The notes: a model not told the origin generated them from the letters alone. Counted from the first letter of the stretch, positions 10,704-20,121 are shown. The stretch: DNA of 46,926 nt from Candidatus Aenigmatarchaeota archaeon (GCA_030600555.1 JAUVLW010000005.1:1-46926); one strand, 5' to 3'. A program made the numbers and translations.

Positions 10704-10747
10704 TTACCCGGCATTCCCGGTATATATTTTTTACCCGGCATTCCCGG
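10704..10747. repeat. Two 17-bp direct repeats TTACCCGGCATTCCCGG just upstream of the GHKL gene
   Basis: Identical copies at 10704-10720 and 10731-10747 on the + strand, separated by TATATATTTT. Confidence 0.85.
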
Positions 10748-10918
10748 GGATTTCTCCTGTTTTTTGTCCAAATTTACTGGATTTCATCAAAAATCCTTAA
10801 GACAACCTAAGTTACTCGCTAATTGAGCTATTAAAGTCAAATTAACCCAAAATATAAAATTACGGGATATTACACCCAAATTATCTGCAAATTAAAGAGA
10901 GCCCCATGAGAAATATTA

Positions 10919-11233
10919 TCAACCAAAAAACCGGCTAAAGAAAGACTTCTTCAACCCAAGAACTTTCTCAATATTTTTCTTCAAATTATCTTCGCTCGGA
11001 GCCCCAACCATTCGTTTTATTTCATTCTCGCCATCATCCAAAAACAACAGGGTGGGGAGGCCCATTACATTGTATTCTGAAGATAACTTTTTGCCTTCCT
11101 CAGTTTTTATTCTTATTTTTCTGTAAGACAAACCAAATTCCTTATAACTTGGGGCAATTTTTTCAACCACTTTCTCTGCTCCCGGACAATGGGAACAATG
11201 CGATGAAACAAACAGCAAAAGATGGGCTTCCAT
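10919..11233 (-). CDS. Thioredoxin/glutaredoxin-fold protein
   Basis: 104 aa; LLLFVSSHCSHCPGAEKVV active-site-like CSHC and YNVMGLPTLLFLDDG (cis-Pro). Confidence 0.8.
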   Translation of the reverse strand: MEAHLLLFVSSHCSHCPGAEKVVEKIAPSYKEFGLSYRKIRIKTEEGKKLSSEYNVMGLPTLLFLDDGENEIKRMVGAPSEDNLKKNIEKVLGLKKSFFSRFFG

Positions 11234-11313
11234 ATATATCTATCAAATCTAATTACTTCTCAAAAAATCCCCGCGCTTAACCCAATTCATAACTATTTTT
11301 AACCCACCATTTC

Positions 11314-11598
11314 TTACGTTTTTTTTGGATTGAATTCATTTACCTTGTTATTGATTTCCAACATCAATTCTCTTTTATCATAACCGATTTCTTCTCCCTT
11401 TCTCTCTGTAGCGCTTGCGCCGCAGGTTAGACAAAGAAAATCCATTCCCTCCATATAAAATACCCTATTCTCACCATTCACAAATTTTTCGGGATATTTC
11501 ACAAGCACAATTTCATTGTCGCACTCCGGACAAACCCCATAATCATACGGAGTATAGCTGACTCCAAAAGGATCATATTTTCCTATCTGTTCCAACAT
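11314..11598 (-). CDS. Small zinc-ribbon protein, function unknown
   Basis: CPEC...CLTC ligand pairs; start taken at MLEQIG (11598), just after the BRO stop codon. Confidence 0.55.
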   Translation of the reverse strand: MLEQIGKYDPFGVSYTPYDYGVCPECDNEIVLVKYPEKFVNGENRVFYMEGMDFLCLTCGASATERKGEEIGYDKRELMLEINNKVNEFNPKKT

Positions 11599-11602
11599 AA
11601 AT

Positions 11603-12451
11603 TTACTTATTTTTCTTTTCAAGTCTCTTAACACTTTCTGGTTTTTCCAGATAATTTTCATCTGAAGTCACATTTTTTCCAGATTCTATCTCAAGGTTTT
11701 TTCTTGCATCACCCGCAATTTTACCGCCTTTCTTTGCGGCAGTTTTATTTTCCACAAAACCTTCAGCATCTTTATTTTTTGCAATTTCTGTTGTGGACGC
11801 TTCGCCAAGCATTGTAAAAATTAATTCCAAGTCAGTCATATGATCTCTCAAATTTTCTCGATTTAATTTCTTGAATTGTTTGTATTCTTCGACCGTCTTT
11901 CCGAATGTTGCCTTGCTAATTTCATTTGTAAGAATTGCGTATTCTATGTTTTTGTTTACTCCGCGATTCTTCCATTCATCGGTTAATTCATCCCTTATTG
12001 CGATTCCTCTTACTCTCTTTTCAATCCAATCCTCAGAATAACCTTTTGCTTTATAAATTTCTTTCATCCTTTTTTGCGCTAATTCCGGGTTCTCTATTTC
12101 CTGAATTCTTTCATAACCAACTTTTGCCAACCATCTTTTGAATGGCTCGGCTTTTTTGGAAGGGATTGATTGGACTATTCTAAACAAAGATTCTGTGTTT
12201 GCGCAGTCTGTTTCCCTCAGTTTTCCATCCTCTGCTCGTAATTTCAACTGGTGACAATTTGTCACCGCTTCACTCCCTTCGTCTCTTAACCTTTGACCTA
12301 ATTTATTCCAATATTTTCTTGATTTCTGATAATCTGGCTGTTCGGTCAAAGCTCCAACAACATCAACAACAGAAAAATACCATTTACCATTATGCCAAAT
12401 TCTCCTAATCTTTTTATCTTCAAAAACCACAAGCGCTTTATCAGATTCCAT
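11603..12451 (-). CDS. BRO-N family phage antirepressor-like protein
   Basis: 282 aa; RRIWHNGKWYFSVVDVVGALTEQ ... VTNCHQLKLRAEDGKLRETDCANTESLFRIVQSIPSKKAEPFKRWLAKVGYERIQE is characteristic of Bro-N antirepressors. Confidence 0.88.
   Translation of the reverse strand: MESDKALVVFEDKKIRRIWHNGKWYFSVVDVVGALTEQPDYQKSRKYWNKLGQRLRDEGSEAVTNCHQLKLRAEDGKLRETDCANTESLFRIVQSIPSKKAEPFKRWLAKVGYERIQEIENPELAQKRMKEIYKAKGYSEDWIEKRVRGIAIRDELTDEWKNRGVNKNIEYAILTNEISKATFGKTVEEYKQFKKLNRENLRDHMTDLELIFTMLGEASTTEIAKNKDAEGFVENKTAAKKGGKIAGDARKNLEIESGKNVTSDENYLEKPESVKRLEKKNK
12241..12266. repeat. Intragenic copy of a 26-bp palindrome-containing repeat (ATTTCAACTGGTGACAATTTGTCACC)
   Basis: Matches 12476-12501 at 24 of 26 positions; contains GGTGACAA-T-TTGTCACC; encodes VTNCHQ of the BRO protein. 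Confidence 0.85.
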
Positions 12452-12475
12452 AATTTACTTTTAAATCCTATAAAC

Positions 12476-12501
12476 ATTTCAACCGGTGACAAATTGTCAC
12501 C
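12476..12501. promoter_or_regulatory. Operator-like palindrome upstream of the BRO gene (ATTTCAACCGGTGACAAATTGTCACC)
   Basis: Perfect 8-bp arms GGTGACAA/TTGTCACC at 12484-12500, about 33-49 bp upstream of the BRO start codon (12451, - strand). Confidence 0.55.
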
Positions 12502-12524
12502 ATCTCAATTCTTTCTACTTCGGT

Positions 12525-12543
12525 TGTACACAAAATGTGTACA
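12525..12543. promoter_or_regulatory. Second inverted repeat TGTACACA-AAA-TGTGTACA between the BRO and GGR genes
   Basis: Perfect 8-bp arms with a 3-nt centre; followed by AGCTCAATT, compare ATCTCAATT after the first palindrome. Confidence 0.55.
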
Positions 12544-12549
12544 GCTCAA

Positions 12550-13596
12550 TTACATCCCAAAAAAACTCTTCAAAATCCTCATCTTTTTATCCTTAAGAAT
12601 ATCGGTCATTGGGAAATCCATATCAATGTTAAACCTCTCTTTCTTAATTGAAGATATCAGTTTCTCTTTTCTCCTGTCGCTCAGTTTTGAATAAACTCTT
12701 CTCGCCAACAATTGTTTTTTTATTTCCTTCCCTAAAACTTCAAAGCATTTTTTCTCATAATTTCTGAAATCAGGTTCATCTTTATTTAATTCCCTTGCCG
12801 CAATCTTGCCGGCTATCAAAGAATAAATTACTCCGCCTCCGGTCAGGGGTTTTGTCATTCCCGCGGCATTCCCAACCAAAATTCCCTTTGGAAAAGAACA
12901 CTTGCAAAAACCTGTTGGGATTACTCCGAAATAATCTTCGGACGTATCTTTCGGATTTTTATCTCTTATAAAATTCTCATAATTGCTGTTAAGATTTTTC
13001 TCGCAAATCATCCCGTACTCAACTTTGTTTCTTCTCGGGGCAGTCCACGCAAATAAATCAGAATATTTTGAATCAAAGAACACGCGGTATTCATCAGAAG
13101 GTTTTTCATTTGAATAGCAGAATTTTCCGAAAAAGAATTTCTTCGGTTCTTCATCAAGAAAAGTTTTTCTTACAAGAGAATTTGCCCCGTCGCACCCAAT
13201 AACATATTTTGTTCTGTAAACACCCTGGGATGTGGTGACAACAACCCCATGATAATCATCAGATACTTTAATCATCCTTTCATATTTAACCTCAACATTT
13301 TTCTCAGCTTGTCTCAACAAATAAGTTTCAAATTTCTCTTTATCAAGAACAACTGAATTTAAATTAATCTGGGCTGAAACTTCTCCGCAACAAAGGTATG
13401 CCTTGTAAATTTCCCTTTCAATAATGGATTTCGGCAAATCAAAAAACTTGTTTATCCTATCTGAAATAAGACCGCTGCATCTTCGCGGACCAAGATTTTT
13501 GTGTTCTTCAAGCAACAAAACCTGTTTATTCTTAAGCCTTGTTGCCAAATATAATCCTGCAACGCCTCCGCCAACTATCACATAGTCGTACATCAT
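12550..13596 (-). CDS. Geranylgeranyl reductase family FAD-dependent oxidoreductase
   Basis: YDYVIVGGGVAGLYLATRL Rossmann motif; GLISDRI; VIGCDGANSLVRK; GILVGNAAGMTKPLTGGGVIYSLIAGKIAARE. Start taken at the second of two Met codons (13596). Confidence 0.88.
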   Translation of the reverse strand: MMYDYVIVGGGVAGLYLATRLKNKQVLLLEEHKNLGPRRCSGLISDRINKFFDLPKSIIEREIYKAYLCCGEVSAQINLNSVVLDKEKFETYLLRQAEKNVEVKYERMIKVSDDYHGVVVTTSQGVYRTKYVIGCDGANSLVRKTFLDEEPKKFFFGKFCYSNEKPSDEYRVFFDSKYSDLFAWTAPRRNKVEYGMICEKNLNSNYENFIRDKNPKDTSEDYFGVIPTGFCKCSFPKGILVGNAAGMTKPLTGGGVIYSLIAGKIAARELNKDEPDFRNYEKKCFEVLGKEIKKQLLARRVYSKLSDRRKEKLISSIKKERFNIDMDFPMTDILKDKKMRILKSFFGM

Positions 13597-13660
13597 AGTA
13601 TTACTGAAATAACTTATTAGAAGGATTCCTATATTCAACACTGAATTATTTAATTATATT

Positions 13661-15175
13661 ATGGTATTTGATCCTGAAAAAATAAAAAATAACGCGAAAA
13701 ATGACTGGGAAGGAGAATGGAAAAAAACCGCAGAATTAGTAACCGGAAAGGGAGATTTCCAGCCTAACCAGAAAACAGGCTCAGAACATTTATTATGGAA
13801 ATATGCGCTTAATATTAGGAAAGCCTTGTTGGAATTGGGTTTTGACGAAATTATACTTAATCCAATTCAGTCAGACGAAGAAATAAAAAAACAATATGGT
13901 CCTGAAGCCGGGGCAATAATGGACAGGGTATATTACATCTCCACAATCCCAAGACCTGACATCGGACTGTCAAATGAAAAAAAGGAATTAATCTTAAAAA
14001 AAATCCCAGACTTTAAAAAATTCACAGAATTGCAGGATATCCTTAAAAGATACAAAAGAGAGGAAATCGAAGGGGGTGAGGATTTCACAGAAATACTTGT
14101 CTCAGAACTAAATATTTCCACCTCAGACTCAGTTTATTTGATTAATGAAGTTTTCAAAGAATTAACAGAACTAAAACCAGAAGCCTCAAACCAGACATTA
14201 ATTTCGCACGCAACAACCGCATGGTTCCCGATACTGGCAAAATTACAGGACAAAAAAAAGCACCCAATTATGCTTTTCTCTCTTGTGTGGAGATATAGGA
14301 GGGAGCAAAAAGAGGATTCAAGACATCTGAAAGCCCACCTAAATTTATCCCTTACCATCATGGACGAGAACTTCAGGATAGAAAACGGGAAGAAACTCAC
14401 AGAAGCATTCTTTAAGAAACTTGGGTTTAAGGAAGTGAAATTTGAAGTAAAACCAAACCAGCCAACCTATTACGCCCCGGGAACCAATTTTGAAGTATTT
14501 GTGAAACACCCAAAAACCGGATGGCTTGAAGTTTCTGAAATTGGTATGTACTCACCGGTCTCACTCGCAAACTACAAGATAAAATATCCTGTATTTAACT
14601 CAGGACCTGGACTTGGAAGAATTGTGATGGCTCTTGAAAATATAGAGGATATCAGGGATTTATATTATAACCCAACCTCAGAACTTTCAGATGAGCAGAT
14701 TGCCGCGGGTATAGAAATAGACAAAAAACCCGAAAATAAAGAGATTACAGAAGCAATTAAAAAAGGAATCATTGAGCACAAAGATTCTCTGGGAATTGTC
14801 AAAGAAAAAATATATGATAGGTCTTCAAAAGTTTATGTTCTTGAACCCGAAGAAGGCAAGAAACTGCTCGGACCCGGAGGAATGAATGAAATTTATGTTT
14901 ATCAGGGAAATATTCTTGGAGTAAAACCAGGAGATAAAAAATATGAGGAAATCATTGAGAAAGGGGTTAAAGTCTGCTCCTTCCTTGACGCAATCTCAAA
15001 CTATTTTGCCTATAATGCGGAAAAAGGCAAGAAAGGAATATCAACCGTAAAATACGCGGATACACTTCCTTCAATTAACCTTAAAGTAGATAAATCCATT
15101 TCCAGATATATGACAGACCAGAAAAAAGAAATAAAAATAGCCGCTCCGATTTTTGTTGATGTTGAGATTTGTTAA
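13661..15175 (+). CDS. sepS: O-phosphoserine--tRNA(Cys) ligase (SepRS)
   Basis: 504 aa; class II aaRS; KQYGPEAGAIMDRVYYISTIPRPDIGLS, GIYSPVSLANYKIKYPVFNSGPGLGRIVMAL, KKLLGPGGMNEIYVYQGNILGV and a C-terminal SINLKVDKSISRYM segment match the SepRS family as I know it. Confidence 0.9.
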   Translation: MVFDPEKIKNNAKNDWEGEWKKTAELVTGKGDFQPNQKTGSEHLLWKYALNIRKALLELGFDEIILNPIQSDEEIKKQYGPEAGAIMDRVYYISTIPRPDIGLSNEKKELILKKIPDFKKFTELQDILKRYKREEIEGGEDFTEILVSELNISTSDSVYLINEVFKELTELKPEASNQTLISHATTAWFPILAKLQDKKKHPIMLFSLVWRYRREQKEDSRHLKAHLNLSLTIMDENFRIENGKKLTEAFFKKLGFKEVKFEVKPNQPTYYAPGTNFEVFVKHPKTGWLEVSEIGMYSPVSLANYKIKYPVFNSGPGLGRIVMALENIEDIRDLYYNPTSELSDEQIAAGIEIDKKPENKEITEAIKKGIIEHKDSLGIVKEKIYDRSSKVYVLEPEEGKKLLGPGGMNEIYVYQGNILGVKPGDKKYEEIIEKGVKVCSFLDAISNYFAYNAEKGKKGISTVKYADTLPSINLKVDKSISRYMTDQKKEIKIAAPIFVDVEIC

Positions 15176-15275
15176 TTAAATCTCTTCTTTAGAGTAAAAT
15201 ATCCGCATAATTCGGGGATTACCTCAGTATATTCTACAAGATAGTTAAAACTAAAATATAATTTATAATATACTA

Positions 15276-18200
15276 ATGAGGGCAAAGATATTTTTAAGCT
15301 TATTCTTAATAACTCTTTTAATTATCCCTGGTTTTGCTGCAAATTGCGGCGGAGTTATTCCCTGTTCATGCGGGGATTTTCTTAATGACAGCAGAACTTT
15401 AAATGCAAATGATAATTTAACAAATTGCAATGGAACAGCTCTTATTATTAATGCTTCGGAGCTTATATTAAATTGCAATGGCACCACCATTTCAGGTAAC
15501 ACCACAGGATATGGTATTAATGTTACAAATTACAATAACCTTACTATAAAGAATTGTATTGTGATGAACTTCTCAGATGGAATGTATTTAGATAATTCTT
15601 CAAACAATACTTTAACCAATAACACAATTACAATAAACACAAATGGGGGGATTTATATAGATTCAAGCGCTAATAATACAATTTACAACAACTTTTTCAA
15701 CAACACAAATAATTTTAATATTACTGGATCTAATATAAATTACTGGAACACAACAAAACAATCGGGAACGAGAATTTACTCTAATGGAACTCAGATAGGA
15801 GGGAACTATTGGACAAACCCTTCCGGAAACGGTTACTCAGATACCTGCAATGATTATGATAATGATGATTTCTGCGATGAGCCTTACAATTTATCAACAG
15901 GGAATTGGGATTACCTTGTATTAACCAACAAAATTGCAACTCTGAATTTAATCCCTTCATGGAATAATACTTATAATTATACTGGAAATCAAACCATATC
16001 CACAGGAACAACAGAAGATGAAAACACAACAAGAAATTTGTTTATAAATTTAAACCAAACCAAAACTTTTAGTTTTACAATCAATAATTCAGGGGACTCA
16101 CTTTTATACAACTTAACGCAAATCAACTCAACAAATCTTACAAACACAGCAAACAGTTCAATTGCATTAAATTTCACCAACATCGTATTATCCAATAATG
16201 TTTCGGCAGGGAGAATTGGTTATCTAAATATCACAATTGAAACCCCAGTAAATTCTTATTATCTTGGAAATTATTCGGGATGGATTTATTTAAACTCTCC
16301 AAATGGGGAACCTTATAATTACCTGAACTTTACTCTAAATATTACGGTTACCAACCAGACCCTGCCAAGATTAAATTTGGTAAACAGTATTTATTATATT
16401 AATGATTCAACAAATCTAACATCAGTAACTTTTGAAGTTTATTCCCATGATAACCAAACCTTAATTGAGAATTCATGGAACATTTCCAAAGAATACAATT
16501 TCACACTAAAAAATTCAACGGGAACTATAATCCAGAATATTTCTTTTTCAGTTGCCAATGGAATATTCTCTGGAGATATAAATGCAACAAATCTGGATGA
16601 AAAAAATTATACTCTCTTTGGAAACGCAACTGATGAAGCAGGGAATATTGTAGAAATTAATTCAAGTTTTGAACTATTGTATTATCTCAATTCAGATATC
16701 ACAACCAACCCAATCACAATTGTAAAAGGATTTCCTTTTGATTTCACCGTAAATGTTTCAAAACCTGGAGATTTCATGGCGGAGAATGTAACTGTTTGTT
16801 TGGACTGGACAGGAACAGGACTCAACCATTCAAATTCAAGCAACTGCACTTCTGTTGGGGATATTAATGGCACAAATTCAGGTCTGGCTCTTTGGAATTT
16901 TACCGGAACTGAAAACACGAATTATACAATTAATGTAAGTGTTTATTCAGAAGATGGGAAATTTAATTATACAAAACAACAGGAAGTTGTTGTAAGGTGG
17001 GGGTATCTGGTGGTAACCTGGAAAACAGAACCCCCAACAGATGTGGATATAGGAAATGGTTTTTATGTAAAAGTTTATGTAAATAATACAGGAAATCTAG
17101 ATGTTACCGATGTTCTCGTTGATATCACTTATTCAAGTTCATACTTTACAAAAACATCCGGAGATGATCTTTCATGCAATGACTGCGACACAATTGCTGC
17201 GGGTGAGATGAAAGATTCTTGTTACTGGTACCTAAACCCAACAACCGCCGGAGATGATAATAATATAATAGTAGAAGCGACAGGAAATAACGCAACCACA
17301 GGTGACGAAGATAAAAATGTTGATATTAATACTCCAAGCACCAGCGATGATAGTGATGATGGAGATGACAGTAGTTATGATGATTTTGGGACAAATACCT
17401 ATTATGGAATTTCATTCCTAAAACCAACTTCTTCATACCTCTACATTGCTCAGGGTGGAACTTATGATTTAAAAGTGGAACTAAAAAACACAGGAAACAC
17501 AGAACTAAGTGATTTGTATTTAACTTTATCCGGACTGGATTCAGATTATTATTCAATCACTCCTTCAGTGGAAGATGATTTAAGTTCAGGAAACACAGAA
17601 GATTACACAATTCATTTCTCAATCCCGAAAGATTTTGAAGCAAAAGATTATGAAATAAATTTAAAGGCAATTTCCGATGAAAAAGAAGTCTCAAATTTAA
17701 TCACTTTAAAAGTCAAACAAACTAACCTCCAGGTTTACAATACAACCAACCTCAGCATCATCCAGGGAGAAACAAAAACAATGGTTTTTTATATTAAAAA
17801 TACTGGTGAAGCAACATTGCATAATGTGTACCCTGCTTTAACAGGGGCTTCAAATGGATCATTTGAACTTGATTCATCCAAAATAGCAGTATACAGCAAA
17901 GAAACAAAATATTATACTATAAAATTCACAATACCTGAAACAGAGACTCTTGGAACAAAAGAAATTAATCTAACTATTGCCTCGGATGAAATAAATATCT
18001 CAGAACAACTAACACTTACAATACTTCCTTCTGAAGAAGAAAAATCAACAATAAATGATAACTACGACGAATTAGTGGCTCAATTAAAAATCATCCTTAA
18101 CAAACTTGAAAAAGCTAAAAATGAAAACAAAAACACCACTTCAATTGCTTCAGATATTGAAAGCGCAAATCTCACCTTAGCTCAAATAGAAGCATATATC

Positions 18201-18569
18201 TCAAGCAGCAATTATGCGGAAGCAAAAAATCTGATAACCAATCTGGACACAGAACTTAATTCAATGTCTCTGGAATTTGAAAACCTTGAAACAATGAACA
18301 CAAGCTCAACTCTGCTCATAATGTCGGTTATTGCTTTTTCAATAATACTTGTGGGAATTGTTGTTGCTTACACATTCATGCCAAAAAAAGGATATGTTCC
18401 TGGCAGAGGATATAACCTAATCAGCAAAAAAAGTGAAATAGAACAATCAATAAAAAATATTTTCAAAAAATTAGGCGCAAGCAAAAACGTAGAAGAAAAG
18501 TTGAGAAAGAAAAAATTAACTGAATGGAAAAAATGGTATAAAAAGGAAACAAAAAAAAGAAAATACTAG
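15276..18569 (+). CDS. Large secreted/membrane-anchored glycoprotein candidate (NosD-like beta-helix, CARDB-like repeats, C-terminal TM)
   Basis: 1097 aa; N-terminal signal peptide (KIFLSLFLITLLIIPGFAANC), NNTLTNNTITINTNGGIYIDSSANNTIYNN parallel beta-helix repeats, many N-x-S/T sequons, C-terminal TM (LLIMSVIAFSIILVGIVVAYTF) and basic tail. Confidence 0.8.
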   Translation: MRAKIFLSLFLITLLIIPGFAANCGGVIPCSCGDFLNDSRTLNANDNLTNCNGTALIINASELILNCNGTTISGNTTGYGINVTNYNNLTIKNCIVMNFSDGMYLDNSSNNTLTNNTITINTNGGIYIDSSANNTIYNNFFNNTNNFNITGSNINYWNTTKQSGTRIYSNGTQIGGNYWTNPSGNGYSDTCNDYDNDDFCDEPYNLSTGNWDYLVLTNKIATLNLIPSWNNTYNYTGNQTISTGTTEDENTTRNLFINLNQTKTFSFTINNSGDSLLYNLTQINSTNLTNTANSSIALNFTNIVLSNNVSAGRIGYLNITIETPVNSYYLGNYSGWIYLNSPNGEPYNYLNFTLNITVTNQTLPRLNLVNSIYYINDSTNLTSVTFEVYSHDNQTLIENSWNISKEYNFTLKNSTGTIIQNISFSVANGIFSGDINATNLDEKNYTLFGNATDEAGNIVEINSSFELLYYLNSDITTNPITIVKGFPFDFTVNVSKPGDFMAENVTVCLDWTGTGLNHSNSSNCTSVGDINGTNSGLALWNFTGTENTNYTINVSVYSEDGKFNYTKQQEVVVRWGYLVVTWKTEPPTDVDIGNGFYVKVYVNNTGNLDVTDVLVDITYSSSYFTKTSGDDLSCNDCDTIAAGEMKDSCYWYLNPTTAGDDNNIIVEATGNNATTGDEDKNVDINTPSTSDDSDDGDDSSYDDFGTNTYYGISFLKPTSSYLYIAQGGTYDLKVELKNTGNTELSDLYLTLSGLDSDYYSITPSVEDDLSSGNTEDYTIHFSIPKDFEAKDYEINLKAISDEKEVSNLITLKVKQTNLQVYNTTNLSIIQGETKTMVFYIKNTGEATLHNVYPALTGASNGSFELDSSKIAVYSKETKYYTIKFTIPETETLGTKEINLTIASDEINISEQLTLTILPSEEEKSTINDNYDELVAQLKIILNKLEKAKNENKNTTSIASDIESANLTLAQIEAYISSSNYAEAKNLITNLDTELNSMSLEFENLETMNTSSTLLIMSVIAFSIILVGIVVAYTFMPKKGYVPGRGYNLISKKSEIEQSIKNIFKKLGASKNVEEKLRKKKLTEWKKWYKKETKKRKY

Positions 18570-18570
18570 C

Positions 18571-19596
18571 ATGGTGAATAAACCAGAAAATCCAGAAGAA
18601 CTTGGCGAACTTCTTAATTTTTTATTTGTTTCAATTTTATTTTTCATGGGATTTTGCGTTTTATTTCTTAGTGGGATTACCTTAAGTTCACTAACAATAT
18701 TGCAAGCGAGGTTCCTTGAAATATTTGCTTTAGGGGTGCTTGAGAATTCCATATTTGAAGTTATAATGAACACATTCTCAGGAATTTTTATAGCTCTGCT
18801 CGGTTTCACAATATTTTGCATGGGACTCTCCTTTCTTGCAGTAAAAAAACCGGGTAAAATGAAATACTTTCTAATTGCACCAATTATCTGCTCAGGAATA
18901 TTATTTAATTTCTCAACCATGTTCCTGTTTCTCGCCATGGGTTTGTTTCTTGCATCCCTTTATGTAATTCCGCTCGGAGAAACTTATGAACAGGAATTAA
19001 AAAAATGGAAGAAATTTCGAATAGGGAGCAATGCTGTATCCCACGCACTTCTGGTTATGTTCATATTCGTATTCATTGGCTCACTTGTTTCTTTTTACAC
19101 AAATGATTCTTATTCCCAAATTTATATGGAAACAACCGCAGAAAGCCTGTCAAATATTATTGGGGGTGAAATATCAAATTTTGCTACGGGAGGAGATTCC
19201 AAATTATCCGAAGGTATGATTAACAAAACTGTTGAAGACCAGATGCAAAAAATCCGGGATGAATACCCGGACCTCACTGAAGAACAATATTCCCAGATTG
19301 AAGTAGAACTTAGAATCAATATTGCTGAAAAAGCAAACTCCTTTGAAACCAGCGACCTTGGAATTAATATTACTGAAACAGTATCCAATGAACTTGAAAA
19401 TTCAGCGCTGATAAAATCCCTTTTAATCTGGTTCCCAATAATGATGAGCATTACAATCTGGGTTTCTCTTGAATTCTTCAAAAGTTTCCTGTTTGCCCCG
19501 AGTTCAGGAATTTTCTCTTATATTCTGCTGAGCATTTCTGAAGTAAAATTAAACAAAGAACAGGAAATAAAAACCCTGAAAAGATTAAGTCAATAA
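18571..19596 (+). CDS. Multi-pass membrane protein, function unknown
   Basis: 341 aa; several hydrophobic segments; starts 2 nt after the 1097-aa gene (probable operon). Confidence 0.75.
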   Translation: MVNKPENPEELGELLNFLFVSILFFMGFCVLFLSGITLSSLTILQARFLEIFALGVLENSIFEVIMNTFSGIFIALLGFTIFCMGLSFLAVKKPGKMKYFLIAPIICSGILFNFSTMFLFLAMGLFLASLYVIPLGETYEQELKKWKKFRIGSNAVSHALLVMFIFVFIGSLVSFYTNDSYSQIYMETTAESLSNIIGGEISNFATGGDSKLSEGMINKTVEDQMQKIRDEYPDLTEEQYSQIEVELRINIAEKANSFETSDLGINITETVSNELENSALIKSLLIWFPIMMSITIWVSLEFFKSFLFAPSSGIFSYILLSISEVKLNKEQEIKTLKRLSQ

Positions 19597-19639
19597 ATTC
19601 TTTACTGAAAAGTATTTAAAATTTGATTTAATTAAAGTT

Positions 19640-20083
19640 ATGTCCAAAAACGAAATACAAATTTGGTTTAAAGAAAAAGATAGAGAACTTTTTGATGAAT
19701 CTATCCCTGAAGCATTTGAAAGAAGTATTATTACTGAACCCTTACCTTATGGGTATCCAGAAAAATATTCTCTAAATTGCACTATGGAAGAACCCGGGTA
19801 TATGGCTGAATTATGGAAAAATTTTGTTTTTGGTAGAATCAACCCTAATGTAAGCATACACATTAAAAATAACTCCAATTACCCTGATGGATTAAGATTT
19901 ATAAATTATTCTAAACCGCCAGGAGGATATAAAGGAACCTATCTAAAACTTTCAGATACATGTCCGCATGATTTCATTCTTCGAGGTTTTAAAACTTATG
20001 AACGGGGTGGTGATGACTCAGTTAAAGAAACTATTGAAAGAGACCATCATTTTCTATTGTATAAAATTAAAAATAATTGGTAA
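19640..20083 (+). CDS. Hypothetical protein
   Basis: 147-aa ORF with coding-like composition in a gap otherwise lacking genes. Confidence 0.55.
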   Translation: MSKNEIQIWFKEKDRELFDESIPEAFERSIITEPLPYGYPEKYSLNCTMEEPGYMAELWKNFVFGRINPNVSIHIKNNSNYPDGLRFINYSKPPGGYKGTYLKLSDTCPHDFILRGFKTYERGGDDSVKETIERDHHFLLYKIKNNW

Positions 20084-20121
20084 TAAATCAAGTGTTTCTT
20101 TTATTAATTATTAATAAAATT

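Noticed and set aside
10704-10747. CRISPR-like repeat
   Set aside because: Only two 17-bp copies with a 10-bp spacer; no array, leader or cas genes.
12199-12694. Plus-strand ORFs across the BRO/GGR junction
   Set aside because: Antisense to well-supported BRO and GGR-family genes; no domain signal.
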